Source: Pseudomonadales bacterium
GTDB lineage: Bacteria > Pseudomonadota > Gammaproteobacteria > Pseudomonadales > JAHRWD01
Assembly: GCA_029210125.1 (NCBI GenBank)
Contig: JARGPR010000006.1
Location: 1-64,000, forward strand
Length of the DNA stretch: 64,000 nucleotides
Direction of reading: 5' to 3'
The notes below the pieces were generated by a model. It made no database searches and was not told where the DNA came from. It saw only the letters and a list, made by a program, of their open reading frames with translations. Position numbers and translations under genes: made by a program. This document shows, one piece after another, positions 27,883-37,545 of the stretch; position 1 is the first letter of the stretch, and each line of letters begins with the position of its first letter.

Positions 27883-29118
27883 GTGACGTTTTACGTACAA
27901 AAATTTGGCGGGACATCAGTAGGAACAGTTGAACGAATCAACGTAGTTGCTGATAAGGTGGCCAAATTCAGAAAGGATGGACATGACGTCGTTGTCGTTG
28001 TGTCCGCTATGTCTGGAGAAACCAATCGACTGATTGCGTTAGCCAGTGAATTCAGCGAGCAACCCGAAGCAAGGGAGTACGATGCGCTGGTTTCAACCGG
28101 TGAGCAAGTCACCTCTGCATTGTTAAGTATGGCCCTTATCAGTCGTGGTTGTCCGGCATTGTCACTAAACGGTAGCCAGGTGCAGATACAGACTGACGCT
28201 GTGCACAGTAAGGCCCGAATCAGCAACATCGATAGCGAGCGGATTAATAACGAGGTAAAAGCAGGCCGAGTTGTAGTAGTGGCCGGATTTCAGGGCGTTG
28301 ACCCAAAGGGTGATATCACAACCCTTGGTAGGGGCGGCTCTGATACCACGGCGGTTGCACTGGCCGCTGCATTAGAGGCAGATGAATGCCAAATTTACAC
28401 CGATGTAGACGGTGTTTACACCACTGACCCAAGAGTGGTTGATGGTGCTCGAAGGCTGGAGCGCATCACCTTTGAAGAGATGCTAGAGATGGCAAGCCTG
28501 GGCTCAAAGGTACTACAAATTAGAGCTGTCGAGTTTGCCGGAAAATACAAGGTGCCGCTGCGAGTACTGTCCAGCTTTGAAGATGGCCCTGGAACGCTGA
28601 TAACTACTGAGGAAAATGGAAACATGGAAACACCTAAAATTGCTGGTATCGCGTTTAACCGTGATGAAGCGAAAATTACTGTATTAGGTGTTCCCGATGT
28701 TCCTGGTATGGCATCCAAGATCCTTGGGCCAATTAGCGAGAAGAATATCGAAGTAGACGTTATCGTTCAGAATATTTCCGAAGATGGCACGACTGACTTT
28801 ACCTTTACGGTACACCGAAACGACCTGCCAGCAGCGCTGGAAATAGCCAACAAAGTGGCTGCTGAGCTTAGTGCCCGGGAGGTCAAAGGCGATGACAAAG
28901 TAGTCAAAGTATCGCTAGTCGGAGTAGGAATGCGCTCCCACGCAGGTATTGCGAGCAAAATGTTCTCAGTGCTGGCGGATGCCAGCATCAATATCCAGAT
29001 TATTACGACATCGGAAATAAAAATTTCCGTTGTTATCGAAGAAAAGTATATGGAATTGGCAGTACGGTCCCTTCATTCTGCTTTTGAACTAGAAGGCCCG
29101 AACCCGATCGAAGAATAA
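27883..29118 (+). CDS. lysC: aspartate kinase
   Basis: 411 aa from GTG at 27883, which aligns its N-terminus (VTFYVQKFGGTSVGTVERI) with the Pseudomonas enzyme; an in-frame ATG at 27850 would add 11 residues. Phosphorylates aspartate for lysine, threonine and methionine synthesis. Kinase domain at about 1-250 with KFGGTSVG, GRGGSDTTA and the DGVYTTDPR motif; two C-terminal ACT domains (GVPDVPGMAS..., GVGMRSHAG...) give lysine/threonine feedback. The GGAG at 27877-27880 is close to the GTG, so the exact start is uncertain. No lysine riboswitch was recognised upstream. Confidence 0.93.
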   Translation: MTFYVQKFGGTSVGTVERINVVADKVAKFRKDGHDVVVVVSAMSGETNRLIALASEFSEQPEAREYDALVSTGEQVTSALLSMALISRGCPALSLNGSQVQIQTDAVHSKARISNIDSERINNEVKAGRVVVVAGFQGVDPKGDITTLGRGGSDTTAVALAAALEADECQIYTDVDGVYTTDPRVVDGARRLERITFEEMLEMASLGSKVLQIRAVEFAGKYKVPLRVLSSFEDGPGTLITTEENGNMETPKIAGIAFNRDEAKITVLGVPDVPGMASKILGPISEKNIEVDVIVQNISEDGTTDFTFTVHRNDLPAALEIANKVAAELSAREVKGDDKVVKVSLVGVGMRSHAGIASKMFSVLADASINIQIITTSEIKISVVIEEKYMELAVRSLHSAFELEGPNPIEE

Positions 29119-29130
29119 AACAAGAATAAT

Positions 29131-29187
29131 GCTGAAAAATTACAGATCTTTGCAATACTGTATTACGTAGATCTCAATTTAATCAGC
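29131..29187. repeat. long imperfect inverted repeat between lysC and csrA
   Basis: GCTGA (29131-29135) pairs with TCAGC (29183-29187), AATT pairs with AATT, and AGATCT pairs with AGATCT near the centre, giving a 57-nt interrupted stem. It lies 12 nt after the lysC stop and upstream of the csrA leader. It may be a processing site or a weak terminator; there is no U-tract directly after it. Confidence 0.4.
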
Positions 29188-29230
29188 AATTATGGGCAGC
29201 CCCGCCGCTCATACTATATAAACGTTGTCC

Positions 29231-29258
29231 GGACACAATGGACGGTAACTAACAAGGA
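29231..29258 (+). promoter_or_regulatory. csrA leader with three GGA motifs, probable autoregulation
   Basis: GGA triplets at 29231-29233, 29240-29242 and 29256-29258; the last is the Shine-Dalgarno AAGGAGA. The first lies in the palindrome TGTCCGGACA (29226-29235), which would place it in a hairpin. CsrA proteins bind GGA in loops and repress their own translation in E. coli, so the same is likely here. Binding itself is inferred. Confidence 0.5.
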
Positions 29259-29266
29259 GAATTGCT

Positions 29267-29488
29267 ATGTTGATTTTGACCCGCCGAGTTGGCGAAACCC
29301 TGATGATTGGTGATGATATAACCGTTACCGTATTAGGGGTTAAAGGTAACCAGGTACGGATAGGGGTGGATGCACCCAAAGAAGTAGCTGTGCACCGAGA
29401 GGAGATTTACCAGCGTATTCAGGCTGAAAAAGATGGAAACGCGAATTCTGACCAAGAAGATCCATCACAACCCTTTCAGACACTATAA
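29267..29488 (+). CDS. csrA: carbon storage regulator CsrA/RsmA
   Basis: 73 aa, slightly longer than E. coli CsrA (61 aa) through a polar tail. The core [18 protein letters not shown]...VLGVKG is almost invariant in the family, with the RNA-contacting R44-type segment present in [12 protein letters not shown]. Dimeric RNA-binding protein that blocks or stabilises mRNAs with GGA loops. Between lysC and tRNA-Ser, the order known from Pseudomonas. An AAGGAGA ribosome-binding site precedes the ATG. Confidence 0.97.
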   Translation: MLILTRRVGETLMIGDDITVTVLGVKGNQVRIGVDAPKEVAVHREEIYQRIQAEKDGNANSDQEDPSQPFQTL

Positions 29489-29516
29489 TTTTTTTATAAA
29501 GCTGGTATCATTCGCC

Positions 29517-29535
29517 ACCTGATTTTAGATCAGGT
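29517..29535 (+). other. short hairpin downstream of csrA
   Basis: ACCTGAT (29517-29523) pairs with ATCAGGT (29529-29535) around a 5-nt loop, 28 nt after the csrA stop. No U-tract follows, so it may protect the mRNA 3' end rather than terminate. Confidence 0.45.
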
Positions 29536-29582
29536 TGAAAACGGATTGATGCGGTAGCCTCCGACTTATATCAGAGGTCTAA

Positions 29583-29635
29583 ACATCCCGGAGTTTGCGA
29601 TTGTGTAGTACGCAAACTTATCAGGGGTGTTTTTT
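29583..29635 (+). terminator. intrinsic terminator after csrA
   Basis: An outer helix ACATCCC (29583-29589) with GGGGTGT (29624-29630), one G-U pair, encloses an inner helix GTTTGCG (29593-29599) with CGCAAAC (29611-29617). A T-run follows directly. It separates csrA from the tRNA-Ser gene. Confidence 0.75.
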
Positions 29636-29657
29636 ATTTCAGACTGTTTTTATCTAC

Positions 29658-29747
29658 GGAGAGGTGGCCGAGTGGCTGAAGGCGCGCCCCTGCTAAGGGT
29701 GTATGGGTTAACGCTCATCGAGGGTTCGAATCCCTCCCTCTCCGCCA
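29658..29747 (+). tRNA. tRNA-Ser(GCU)
   Basis: 90 nt with a long variable arm. Acceptor GGAGAGG pairs with CCTCTCC, discriminator G and an encoded CCA at 29745-29747. The anticodon loop CTGCTAA gives anticodon GCT (GCU in RNA), reading AGC/AGU. The T-arm GGTTCGAATCC is standard. In Pseudomonas a tRNA-Arg usually follows; none is seen here. Confidence 0.97.
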
Positions 29748-29889
29748 TACCAATTTAGCGTATTCGGTATCTTCTCTCTATTTCCATTCCAACCCCTCTT
29801 AACCTCGAATACAGAGATAGAAAGACTTGTTTGGATCAGTTTTTCCTCGCTGATTTTTTAGTTTCTTGTCTTAACTTCCGTCCTATTGT

Positions 29890-32424
29890 TTATTTATTTT
29901 TGATCGATTTGCCTGGTTTTTCTAGTAATGGTTTGTCTGGCCAGCGATGTTTCGGGTATCGCCCCCTCATCTCCCTGGCTAACTCAAAATAGGAGCTGTT
30001 CCAGAAATTTCCAAGATCACTGGTAGTTTGTATGGGTCGATGGGCAGGGGAGAGTAATTCAAATCGCAGGGGAACCTTGCCCTGCGCAAGCCTGGGCGAT
30101 TCCACTAAACCAAACAGTTCCTGTAATTTTACCGATACCGTTGGGCCCTGCTGTTTATCGTAAACAATGGCTACGGTTTTGTTGCTTGGGGTGATGTATT
30201 CGACAGGCGCTTCTCGATCCAGCAACTGCTGATCTTGCCAGGACAGGGTGCTACTCAAAAGATCAAACAGTTTAATTTTTTTGAGATCAGCCATTTTCTT
30301 CACATCAGTGAGATAAGGCAGCAACCAGCTATCAATATCATTTAGCAGAATTAGTTTGCTCAATTGTGGAAAGGTGTCGAGATGTGCGCCCAACCATTCA
30401 ACGCGGGTTAGCCAATCCTCACATTGTTTGTTCAAGTTCAAAATTTCAAAGCCATGTTCCTTAATGACTTGTTGTAGGCATTGCTGGAATTTATCCGCGG
30501 GTATATCAGTGATTACTGAAGATTGAATCGTAATTGCACCGTATGTTTTTTTGCGCTGACCTGTAATTTTTTGTTTGGTTTTATCAAAGTTATAAACTTC
30601 TTCTTGATTGAATTTGTCTTCTAACAACTTGCAAACAGTTTCCTCAGAAATAGCAGCAGCACCATAAATTCGGCCCTCCTTTTTTTGAGCATCACAATCT
30701 GCAATCACCAACCAGTTTGAGCCGAACAAAGGATCATCATCAAATAGAAATACACCTTTACCGTTGGCCATTTGATAGCGACCACAGTTCGCGGAACGGC
30801 GTTTGGCTAAACGATAGGGATAAGCGATAAGTAGTAATCGTGCTACATTTTTTTGTAGTTCGGAAAGGCTAAAAACTACGGAGGAATTTGCTAGCTTCAA
30901 TCTTCTATTGAAGGATCGAGAAGTGGTAAGAAGTTGCTCAATGGCAACCCGTTTGATCGGGTAGTTGGCTAATGCAGATTTTTTGTCGGTTTTGTATTCC
31001 TGTAGTGCCCATAGCCGGTCGACTATATCGGAGCCATTGTTATGGGATGTGTTACGGGGAGAGCTGCGGGAAAAAATATCGGGCTCTGATAACAGTGCAG
31101 CAATTTCGCAGGCTATCGGTTTTTCTGTATCGTCTGTTGCCTGAAGCAACATTGCCGCGAGACTTGGGTGCAGGCCAAAACCTGCGGCGGTATGACCGAA
31201 TGGCGTGATGCGGTTTTCTCGGTCAATCAAATTAAGTGACAGCAGGGTTTGTATCGCAACCTCAAAATGGGGTTTTGGTGCAGGAGTTAGCCAATTCACA
31301 TCATCGTAATTTTTAATCCCCCAACTAATCAGCTCCAGCGCTAGCGTTGTCAGATCCGCCTGTAGAATTTCTTCACCTTGATAGTCCCGTAGGCTTTGTT
31401 GTTTGGCCGAATCCCATAGTCGGATGCAGGAACCCGACTGGGTGCGGCCCGCACGGCCCTTACGCTGATCAGCCGAAGCCTTTGAAATATAGGAGGTTTC
31501 AAGACGCGTCATCCCGCTAGTCGGATCAAAGCGTAGTTGCTTCTCCAGGCCGCTGTCGATCACACAGGTTACGCCCTCAATCGTTAGACTGGTCTCGGCA
31601 ATATTGGTAGCAAAAACAACCCGTCGTTTGCCATTTGGGTCGGGCAGCAACGCTTGCTCTTGCTGGTCTATCGACAACCCGCCATACAGGGGTAGAAACA
31701 GAATTTCGGAACTAGCCCTAAACAACTGCTCAGCCGCTGAAATAGAGCGCCTGATCTCAGCCTGCCCGGGCAAAAACACCAACGTATCACCGCTGTTTTC
31801 AGTGGTTAAAACCGTACGCAGTGCCGCTGTTACTTTTTGCTCAAGGGGTTTTTTGCTGCTTTTGCTATAACTAACCGAAACCGGAAAAACACGGCCGGGG
31901 CAGGTAACTACATCAGCACCACCCATATAAGTCGAGATCAGATCCGTATCAATGGTTGCTGACATCACCAGCAACTTTAGTTCTTCACGAATCGTTTGCT
32001 GAATATCCAGGCACAGCATCAACGACAGATCGGCATGAATAGATCGTTCGTGAAACTCATCGAAGATAATCAAACCGACATCGGCTAACTCAGGGTCATT
32101 TTGAACCCTTCTGGTCAAAATGCCCTCCGTTACAATTTCTAGAATAGTCTCATTGGAAACCTTTCGGTCATTTTTAACCTGATAACCAATTCGCTGGCCG
32201 ATCCGCTCCCCCAGCTGTTTAGCCAAATAAAAAGCAATGGTTTTTGCTGCCACCCGGCGAGGTTCGAGCATTACAATTTTCTTGCCGCGCAACCAATCCG
32301 CATCAAGCAAACTTAAGGGCAGGGCGGTGGATTTACCAGCGCCAGGTTCGGCCTGTAATACGAGGTTTTTTCCAGTGGAAAGAAGCTGGTTGATCTGCGG
32401 TAGAAATTCAGTGATAGGTAACAA
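29890..32424 (-). CDS. hrpB: ATP-dependent helicase HrpB (DEAH-box)
   Basis: 844 aa. DEAH/RHA helicase with P-loop GAGKST (residues 28-33), LEPRRVAAK (motif Ia), DEFHERS (motif II), SATID (motif III), and QRKGRAGR(T) (motif VI). C-terminal HA2 and HrpB-specific domains follow. Length matches E. coli HrpB (about 809-824 aa). The cellular role is poorly defined; an RNA helicase role is assumed. Single gene on the minus strand with its promoter in 32425-32520. Confidence 0.94.
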   Translation of the reverse strand: MLPITEFLPQINQLLSTGKNLVLQAEPGAGKSTALPLSLLDADWLRGKKIVMLEPRRVAAKTIAFYLAKQLGERIGQRIGYQVKNDRKVSNETILEIVTEGILTRRVQNDPELADVGLIIFDEFHERSIHADLSLMLCLDIQQTIREELKLLVMSATIDTDLISTYMGGADVVTCPGRVFPVSVSYSKSSKKPLEQKVTAALRTVLTTENSGDTLVFLPGQAEIRRSISAAEQLFRASSEILFLPLYGGLSIDQQEQALLPDPNGKRRVVFATNIAETSLTIEGVTCVIDSGLEKQLRFDPTSGMTRLETSYISKASADQRKGRAGRTQSGSCIRLWDSAKQQSLRDYQGEEILQADLTTLALELISWGIKNYDDVNWLTPAPKPHFEVAIQTLLSLNLIDRENRITPFGHTAAGFGLHPSLAAMLLQATDDTEKPIACEIAALLSEPDIFSRSSPRNTSHNNGSDIVDRLWALQEYKTDKKSALANYPIKRVAIEQLLTTSRSFNRRLKLANSSVVFSLSELQKNVARLLLIAYPYRLAKRRSANCGRYQMANGKGVFLFDDDPLFGSNWLVIADCDAQKKEGRIYGAAAISEETVCKLLEDKFNQEEVYNFDKTKQKITGQRKKTYGAITIQSSVITDIPADKFQQCLQQVIKEHGFEILNLNKQCEDWLTRVEWLGAHLDTFPQLSKLILLNDIDSWLLPYLTDVKKMADLKKIKLFDLLSSTLSWQDQQLLDREAPVEYITPSNKTVAIVYDKQQGPTVSVKLQELFGLVESPRLAQGKVPLRFELLSPAHRPIQTTSDLGNFWNSSYFELAREMRGRYPKHRWPDKPLLEKPGKSIKNK

Positions 32425-32679
32425 TATTGTGACCCCAACTCACAAATAATAAGTACTGCATTTTGCCTGAAAGGGGGATAGCTTGTCTTGATAGCAATGA
32501 ATCGCTTGTCAGTTGGGCTTTGTTTGGTTTTCGGCAGCTGAACGGAATCTTACAAAAGGGTGTTTAGTATGCGGAACAGGAAGCATCAAGATTATTGGGG
32601 CGATCGGTGAAACCTGACGCCGGTATATAAATAGGAAACGGTCTGGCTAGGGAGATGGGATGTTACAGAAAAATTGAGT

Positions 32680-32766
32680 TGGTGCCCGGGGCCGGAATCG
32701 AACCGGCACGGCCGTGAAGCCGCAAGATTTTAAGTCTTGTGTGTCTACCAATTTCACCACCCGGGC
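32680..32766 (-). tRNA. tRNA-Leu(UAA)
   Basis: 87 nt with an extended variable arm. Acceptor GCCCGGG pairs with CCCGGGC, then discriminator A and an encoded CCA (32680-32682 on the plus strand). The anticodon is TAA in CTTAAAA. The T-arm GGTTCGATTCC is standard. Second tRNA after pgsA. Confidence 0.97.
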
Positions 32767-32825
32767 AGATCTTGACTTTGATCTTCTGAAATGAATTCAG
32801 TGTGATGGCTGTTTGTTGCAGAACT

Positions 32826-32899
32826 TGGAGGCTGAGGCCGGAATCGAACCGGCGTACGCGGAGTTGCAGTCCGCTACATGACCACTCTGCCACCCAGCC
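32826..32899 (-). tRNA. tRNA-Cys(GCA)
   Basis: 74 nt. Acceptor GGCTGGG pairs with CTCAGCC (one G-U), discriminator U and an encoded CCA. The anticodon is GCA in CTGCAAC. It lies 46 nt after the pgsA stop, with tRNA-Leu following: the order pgsA-tRNA-Cys-tRNA-Leu of enterics and pseudomonads, but without the tRNA-Gly that normally comes first. Confidence 0.97.
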
Positions 32900-32945
32900 T
32901 TTGAAGGTGCAGGATTGTACTGATTTTTTTGGCAGAATCCCAGTG

Positions 32946-33560
32946 TTATCTATCGGTATCTGTTGAGGAGTTTGATTGTTCCGATGAGTCGGGGTTTTGA
33001 TTGGTCGGTTCATCGGCGAGCAGTAAGGGAAGTGCGGCCTTTAGGTAGATAAACATCGACCAGAGGGTAAGAGCAGTGGCTGTGTAGAGTAGGAGGTAGC
33101 TGATTATTCCCAGGTCGAGGCCGGTGTGTGGGTTGTCGATTAGGAATAGGGTGATGGCACCCATTTGGGCGGCGGTTTTGATTTTGCCGATTTTTGATAC
33201 TGCTACGTTGGCACGCTTACCAAGTTCTGCCATCCACTCCCGTAACGCGGAAACCACGATTTCGCGCCCTGCAATGACGGCGGCGGGAATGGCGAATAGT
33301 GGTGTTGGGTGAATGCCGACTAATAATACGATGGCGGTGACGACCATCAGTTTATCCGCGACCGGATCGAGAAACGCGCCAAATGGGGTGGTCTGATTAA
33401 GCTTTCTGGCCAGGTAACCGTCAATCCAGTCTGTAACACCGGCAAGGGCGAAAATGATGGCTGCACCGGAGTAGCTCCAGTTAAACGGCAGGTAGAATAC
33501 CAGTACGAATATCGGTATCAGGATGACGCGGGACAGGGTGATGTGGTTAGGTAAATTCAT
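32946..33560 (-). CDS. pgsA: CDP-diacylglycerol--glycerol-3-phosphate 3-phosphatidyltransferase
   Basis: 204 aa. Makes phosphatidylglycerol phosphate at the inner membrane. The CDP-alcohol phosphotransferase motif D-G-x2-A-R-x8-G-x3-D-x3-D is visible in DWIDGYLARKLNQTTPFGAFLDPVADK near residues 42-70. Four to five membrane segments. The last 25 residues (SSEQSNSSTDTDR region) are a polar extension beyond the usual 182-186 aa. Follows uvrC by 52 nt. Confidence 0.95.
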   Translation of the reverse strand: MNLPNHITLSRVILIPIFVLVFYLPFNWSYSGAAIIFALAGVTDWIDGYLARKLNQTTPFGAFLDPVADKLMVVTAIVLLVGIHPTPLFAIPAAVIAGREIVVSALREWMAELGKRANVAVSKIGKIKTAAQMGAITLFLIDNPHTGLDLGIISYLLLYTATALTLWSMFIYLKAALPLLLADEPTNQNPDSSEQSNSSTDTDR

Positions 33561-33612
33561 GGGGGACTGTTCTACCAGTAAATTCTAAAAAACGCTAGCT
33601 TGAGTGGGGGAA

Positions 33613-35490
33613 TCATTTGTCTGCATCGTTGTGCAGGCTGTTGTAGATCTCTTCTGCCATGGCGTTGCTAATGCCGGGGGTTTTTGCGATCTCTTCGGCG
33701 CTAGCGGTTTTGATGGCCTGTAGTCCGCCAAAATGGTTGAGCAGGTTACGTTTACGTTTGGCTCCGACACCTTGAATATCTTCTAGTGTAGAACGCGTTT
33801 GGGCTTTACCGCGTCGCGCCCGGTGGCCGGTAATTGCGAAACGGTGTGCTTCATCGCGGACCTGTTGAATCAGATGCAGAGCGGGCGAGTTAGCATCAAG
33901 ATTGATCTGTCGATTATTGTCGAGAATCAGGGTTTCAAGCCCAGGCCGACGACCTGCGCCTTTGGCGACACCGACCAATAAAATATCTTCAATCTGCAGC
34001 TCGGTCAGGATTTTTTTTGCCTGGCTGAATTGCCCTTTACCACCATCGATTAAAAGTATGTCAGGTATTTTTCCTTCGCCTTTTTTGAGTCGTGTGTATC
34101 GGCGTTTGACTGCCTGGGCGATGGCGGCGTAGTCATCACCGGGGGTAATGCCATCAATATTGAATTTTCGATAATCGGATTTTTGCGCGCCCACTTGACC
34201 GAACACGACGCAGGATGCAACGGTTTGATTGCCGGAGGTATGGCTGATATCAAAGCATTCGATCCGCTGTGGAATGGTGTCTAAATCCAGTGCCGTTTGC
34301 AGGGCATCGAGGCGTTGAAATACGTTTTGTCGATTGGCGAGAAAGCTGGTGATGGCCTGTTCTGCATTGGTGATGGCCAGTGCTTTCCAGCGCTGGCGAT
34401 GGCCACGCACCCGGTCGGTGATGGTGATGGGGCGGCCAGAAACCTGCGTCAGTGCATCGGTGATGCATTGCAGGTCTTCCGGCGCTGAGTTGAGTACGAT
34501 CTGGTCAGGAATACGGCCGGTGTGATTGAGGTACAGTTGCGGTAAAAAGGCCGAGATGATCTCCTCTTCGCTGTCTTCTAATTTTGGTTTTGGAAAGTAG
34601 CTTTTGCCCCCCAATACCTGACCATCACGAATAGTGAGCAGTTGTACGCAGCAAGCTCCCGATTGTCGCGCGATCACCACCACATCGACATTGCCAGATT
34701 GGCCGCTGACATATTGGCTTTCCTGTACCTGTCTTAGTTGACTGATTTGGTCACGGATTTGCGCGGCTTTTTCGTAGTTAAGGTCGTTTGCGGCAGCTTC
34801 CATCTGCTCGCCTAGCTCGGTGATGATGTTCTGATTTTTACCCTGCAGAAACATGCTGGCGTGGCGGATATCGGTTTGATAATCCTCAGGGCTGATCAGT
34901 TTTACGCAGGGGCCGCTGCAGCGGTTAATTTGGTATTGCAGGCAGGGCCGGGTGCGGTTTTTGAAAAAGCTTTCTTCACAGGAGCGGATTTTGAACATTT
35001 TTTGTAGCAGATTGAGGCTTTCTCGTACTGCGCCGCCACTGGGGTAAGGGCCGAACAGGTTGCGATCTTTGCGATGCGCGCCGCGATAGGATCCCATTCG
35101 AGGGTAATTCTTATCTTTGGAAAGCACGATGTAGGGGTAGGATTTATCGTCCCGCAAAAGGATGTTGTAGGGTGGTTTGAGGGTTTTGATCAGATTGTGT
35201 TCCAGCAATAACGCTTCGGTTTCGCTGTGGGTTACGGTGATCTCGATCTGGTCGATTTTGCTGACCAGTGCAACGGTTTTGTTGGTGAGGCCGGATGCGC
35301 GAAAGTAACTGGAAACACGGTTTTTAAGGTTTTTGGCTTTGCCGACGTAAAGCACATCTCCCTGTCGATCGAGCATTTTGTAAATGCCGGGACGGCTGGT
35401 TAGCGTGCTTAAAAACGCTTTACTATCGAACCGAGATGGTTCGGTTGTTTGTGCGGCAGTTTGTTCTTTGGAGGGTTCGACTTCTGACAT
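33613..35490 (-). CDS. uvrC: excinuclease ABC subunit C
   Basis: 625 aa. Makes both incisions in nucleotide excision repair. GIY-YIG nuclease at the N-terminus (RPGIYKML...VLYVGKAKNLKNR), a cysteine cluster in SCEESFFKNRTRPCLQYQINRCSGPC, a UVR motif (NYEKAAQIRDQI), an RNase H-like 5'-incision domain (ECFDISHTSG, LLIDGGKGQ) and a C-terminal (HhH)2 motif. The first about 20 residues are a variable polar extension. Cotranscribed with pgsA, as in E. coli. Confidence 0.96.
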   Translation of the reverse strand: MSEVEPSKEQTAAQTTEPSRFDSKAFLSTLTSRPGIYKMLDRQGDVLYVGKAKNLKNRVSSYFRASGLTNKTVALVSKIDQIEITVTHSETEALLLEHNLIKTLKPPYNILLRDDKSYPYIVLSKDKNYPRMGSYRGAHRKDRNLFGPYPSGGAVRESLNLLQKMFKIRSCEESFFKNRTRPCLQYQINRCSGPCVKLISPEDYQTDIRHASMFLQGKNQNIITELGEQMEAAANDLNYEKAAQIRDQISQLRQVQESQYVSGQSGNVDVVVIARQSGACCVQLLTIRDGQVLGGKSYFPKPKLEDSEEEIISAFLPQLYLNHTGRIPDQIVLNSAPEDLQCITDALTQVSGRPITITDRVRGHRQRWKALAITNAEQAITSFLANRQNVFQRLDALQTALDLDTIPQRIECFDISHTSGNQTVASCVVFGQVGAQKSDYRKFNIDGITPGDDYAAIAQAVKRRYTRLKKGEGKIPDILLIDGGKGQFSQAKKILTELQIEDILLVGVAKGAGRRPGLETLILDNNRQINLDANSPALHLIQQVRDEAHRFAITGHRARRGKAQTRSTLEDIQGVGAKRKRNLLNHFGGLQAIKTASAEEIAKTPGISNAMAEEIYNSLHNDADK

Positions 35491-35562
35491 GGTCTGCGGT
35501 TGCTATTCAGTCGGGGGGAGAAGATGGTGAGAATAGCATTGAAGAGCGTGCTGTGCAGCGGA

Positions 35563-35604
35563 GCCGATGAATAACGGACAACTTGAATCCAGTTATTCAT
35601 CGGC
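35563..35604. repeat. perfect 13-bp inverted repeat between htpG and uvrC
   Basis: GCCGATGAATAAC (35563-35575) is exactly complementary to GTTATTCATCGGC (35592-35604), with a 16-nt loop. It lies 28 nt after the htpG stop on the minus strand. Neither side has a U-tract, so it is either a non-canonical htpG transcript end or a binding site. Confidence 0.6.
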
Positions 35605-35631
35605 AGTGCTTTTAGCCGCGTGCGATGGTTT

Positions 35632-37545
35632 CTACTTAGCCATCTCCATCAATAGACTATTTAGACGGTGCACATAGCTGCTGGGATCTTCCAGCTGAAT
35701 TCCCTGAGCTAGTTGCGCCTGGTTGAATACGATCGATGCAAGATCATTGAATCGATCGGTGTCGGTTTCATCATTTAGCTTCTGGATCAGTGGGTGCTCT
35801 GTATTGAGCTCCATGATGGGGTTGTTGGTCGGCATTGCCTGTCCGGCCGCTTCCATGATTTTTTGCATCTGCAGGCCCATATCGTCGTCACCAACGACCA
35901 AGCATGCAGGTGATTCGGTGAGCCGATTGGTGGTGCGTACTTCGCTAACCTGATCCTTGAGGGTCTCCTGAACCTGTTCAAGCAAGCTCTTGAAGGTTTC
36001 GTTACGCTCTTCGCTATCGTCTTTTTCATCCTTGTCGATCTCGCCGAGATCTAGCTCGCCACGGGCAATATCTTGAAGGCTTTTTCCGTCATATTCAGAA
36101 AGCTGGCTGACCAACCAGTCATCGATGCGATCATAAAGAATAAATACTTCGATCCCTTTTTTGCGGAAAATCTCCATGTGAGGATTGTTGAGCCCGGCCT
36201 TGAAGGTATCTGCGCAGGTGTAATAAATTTTGTCCTGGCCCGGTTGCATGCGTTCGATGTAGGCGTCAAAGGATTGGTCCTGAGTATCTTTACCGGTTTC
36301 GGTGCTGGCAAAACGGAACAGTTTGGCGATTTTCTCACGATTGGTGAAATCTTCGGCAGGGCCTTCTTTGAGTACCTGACCGAATTCGTTCCAGAATTTT
36401 AGATATTGCTCAGGGTCCTTTTTAGCCAGCTTGCTCAACATGTCGAGTACACGTTTGATCAGTGCGTTGCGCATCGAATCGATGGCGGGGTCCTGTTGTA
36501 AAATCTCACGGGAAACGTTTAGGGATAGATCGTTTGAATCGATGATACCCTTAACAAATCGTAGGTATAGCGGAAGAAACTGCTCAGCTTCATCCATGAT
36601 AAATACTTTTTGCACGTAGAGTTTCAGGCCGCGCGGTGCCTCGCGGTTCCACATATCAAAGGGAGCGCGAGCCGGGATGTAGAGCAGGCTGGTGTAGTCC
36701 AGTTTGCCTTCGACTTTGTTATGACTCCATGTGAGCGGGTCTTCGAAATCGTGGGAAACGTGCTTGTAAAATTCGTTGTATTCCTGGTCTTCGATTTCGG
36801 ATTTAGAGCGCGCCCACAGTGCAGTTGCGGTGTTTACGGTTTCGAAACTCGGTTCCTTTTTGTCGCCCTCTTCTTCATTTGGATCGTCAAAAACTTGCTC
36901 TAACATTACGATAGGTAGCGAAATGTGATCGGAGTATTTTTTGATCACGTGTCGTAAGCGGGTGCCGTCGGCAAATTCACTCTCTTCTTTTTTCAAATGA
37001 AGGATAACGGTGGTGCCACGATTGGATTTCTCGATCGGCTCGATGCTGAAATCCGCCTCGCCGGTAGAACTCCAGCGCACGCCCTGGTCCGCCGCCTGTC
37101 CCGCTTTTCGGGTTTCAACATCCACTTTATCGGCCACGATAAATGATGAATAAAAACCTACTCCAAACTGACCAATCAATTGTGAATCGCTTTTTTGATC
37201 TCCGGTAAGGGATGCCAGGAATTCGCTAGTGCCAGACTTCGCGATGGTGCCAAGATGTGAGATCACTTCGGCTTCATCCATCCCGATACCGTTGTCGCTG
37301 ATAGAAAGCGTATTGGCATCCTTGTCGAATTCGATCGTAATCTTTAGGTCAGGGTCATCCTCAAATAGAGTTCCGTCAGCAAGACCCTGAAACCGCAGTT
37401 TATCTGCAGCATCAGAAGCGTTGGAGATTAATTCACGAAGGAAAATCTCCTTGTTGCTGTAGAGTGAGTGGATCATTAGCTGAAGCATTTGTTTTGCTTC
37501 TGTCTGGAATCCATGAGTTTGCTTTTGTGCTTCTTCAGTGCTCAT
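35632..37545 (-). CDS. htpG: molecular chaperone HtpG (Hsp90)
   Basis: 637 aa. N-terminal GHKL ATPase domain (about 1-230: [36 protein letters not shown]), middle domain with the [12 protein letters not shown] and NVSREILQ segments, and a C-terminal dimerisation domain. Length matches E. coli HtpG (624 aa). Divergent from lpxC. A TTGACA lies upstream on the minus strand (reverse complement of about 37595-37600), but I saw no clear sigma-32 box. Confidence 0.97.
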   Translation of the reverse strand: MSTEEAQKQTHGFQTEAKQMLQLMIHSLYSNKEIFLRELISNASDAADKLRFQGLADGTLFEDDPDLKITIEFDKDANTLSISDNGIGMDEAEVISHLGTIAKSGTSEFLASLTGDQKSDSQLIGQFGVGFYSSFIVADKVDVETRKAGQAADQGVRWSSTGEADFSIEPIEKSNRGTTVILHLKKEESEFADGTRLRHVIKKYSDHISLPIVMLEQVFDDPNEEEGDKKEPSFETVNTATALWARSKSEIEDQEYNEFYKHVSHDFEDPLTWSHNKVEGKLDYTSLLYIPARAPFDMWNREAPRGLKLYVQKVFIMDEAEQFLPLYLRFVKGIIDSNDLSLNVSREILQQDPAIDSMRNALIKRVLDMLSKLAKKDPEQYLKFWNEFGQVLKEGPAEDFTNREKIAKLFRFASTETGKDTQDQSFDAYIERMQPGQDKIYYTCADTFKAGLNNPHMEIFRKKGIEVFILYDRIDDWLVSQLSEYDGKSLQDIARGELDLGEIDKDEKDDSEERNETFKSLLEQVQETLKDQVSEVRTTNRLTESPACLVVGDDDMGLQMQKIMEAAGQAMPTNNPIMELNTEHPLIQKLNDETDTDRFNDLASIVFNQAQLAQGIQLEDPSSYVHRLNSLLMEMAK

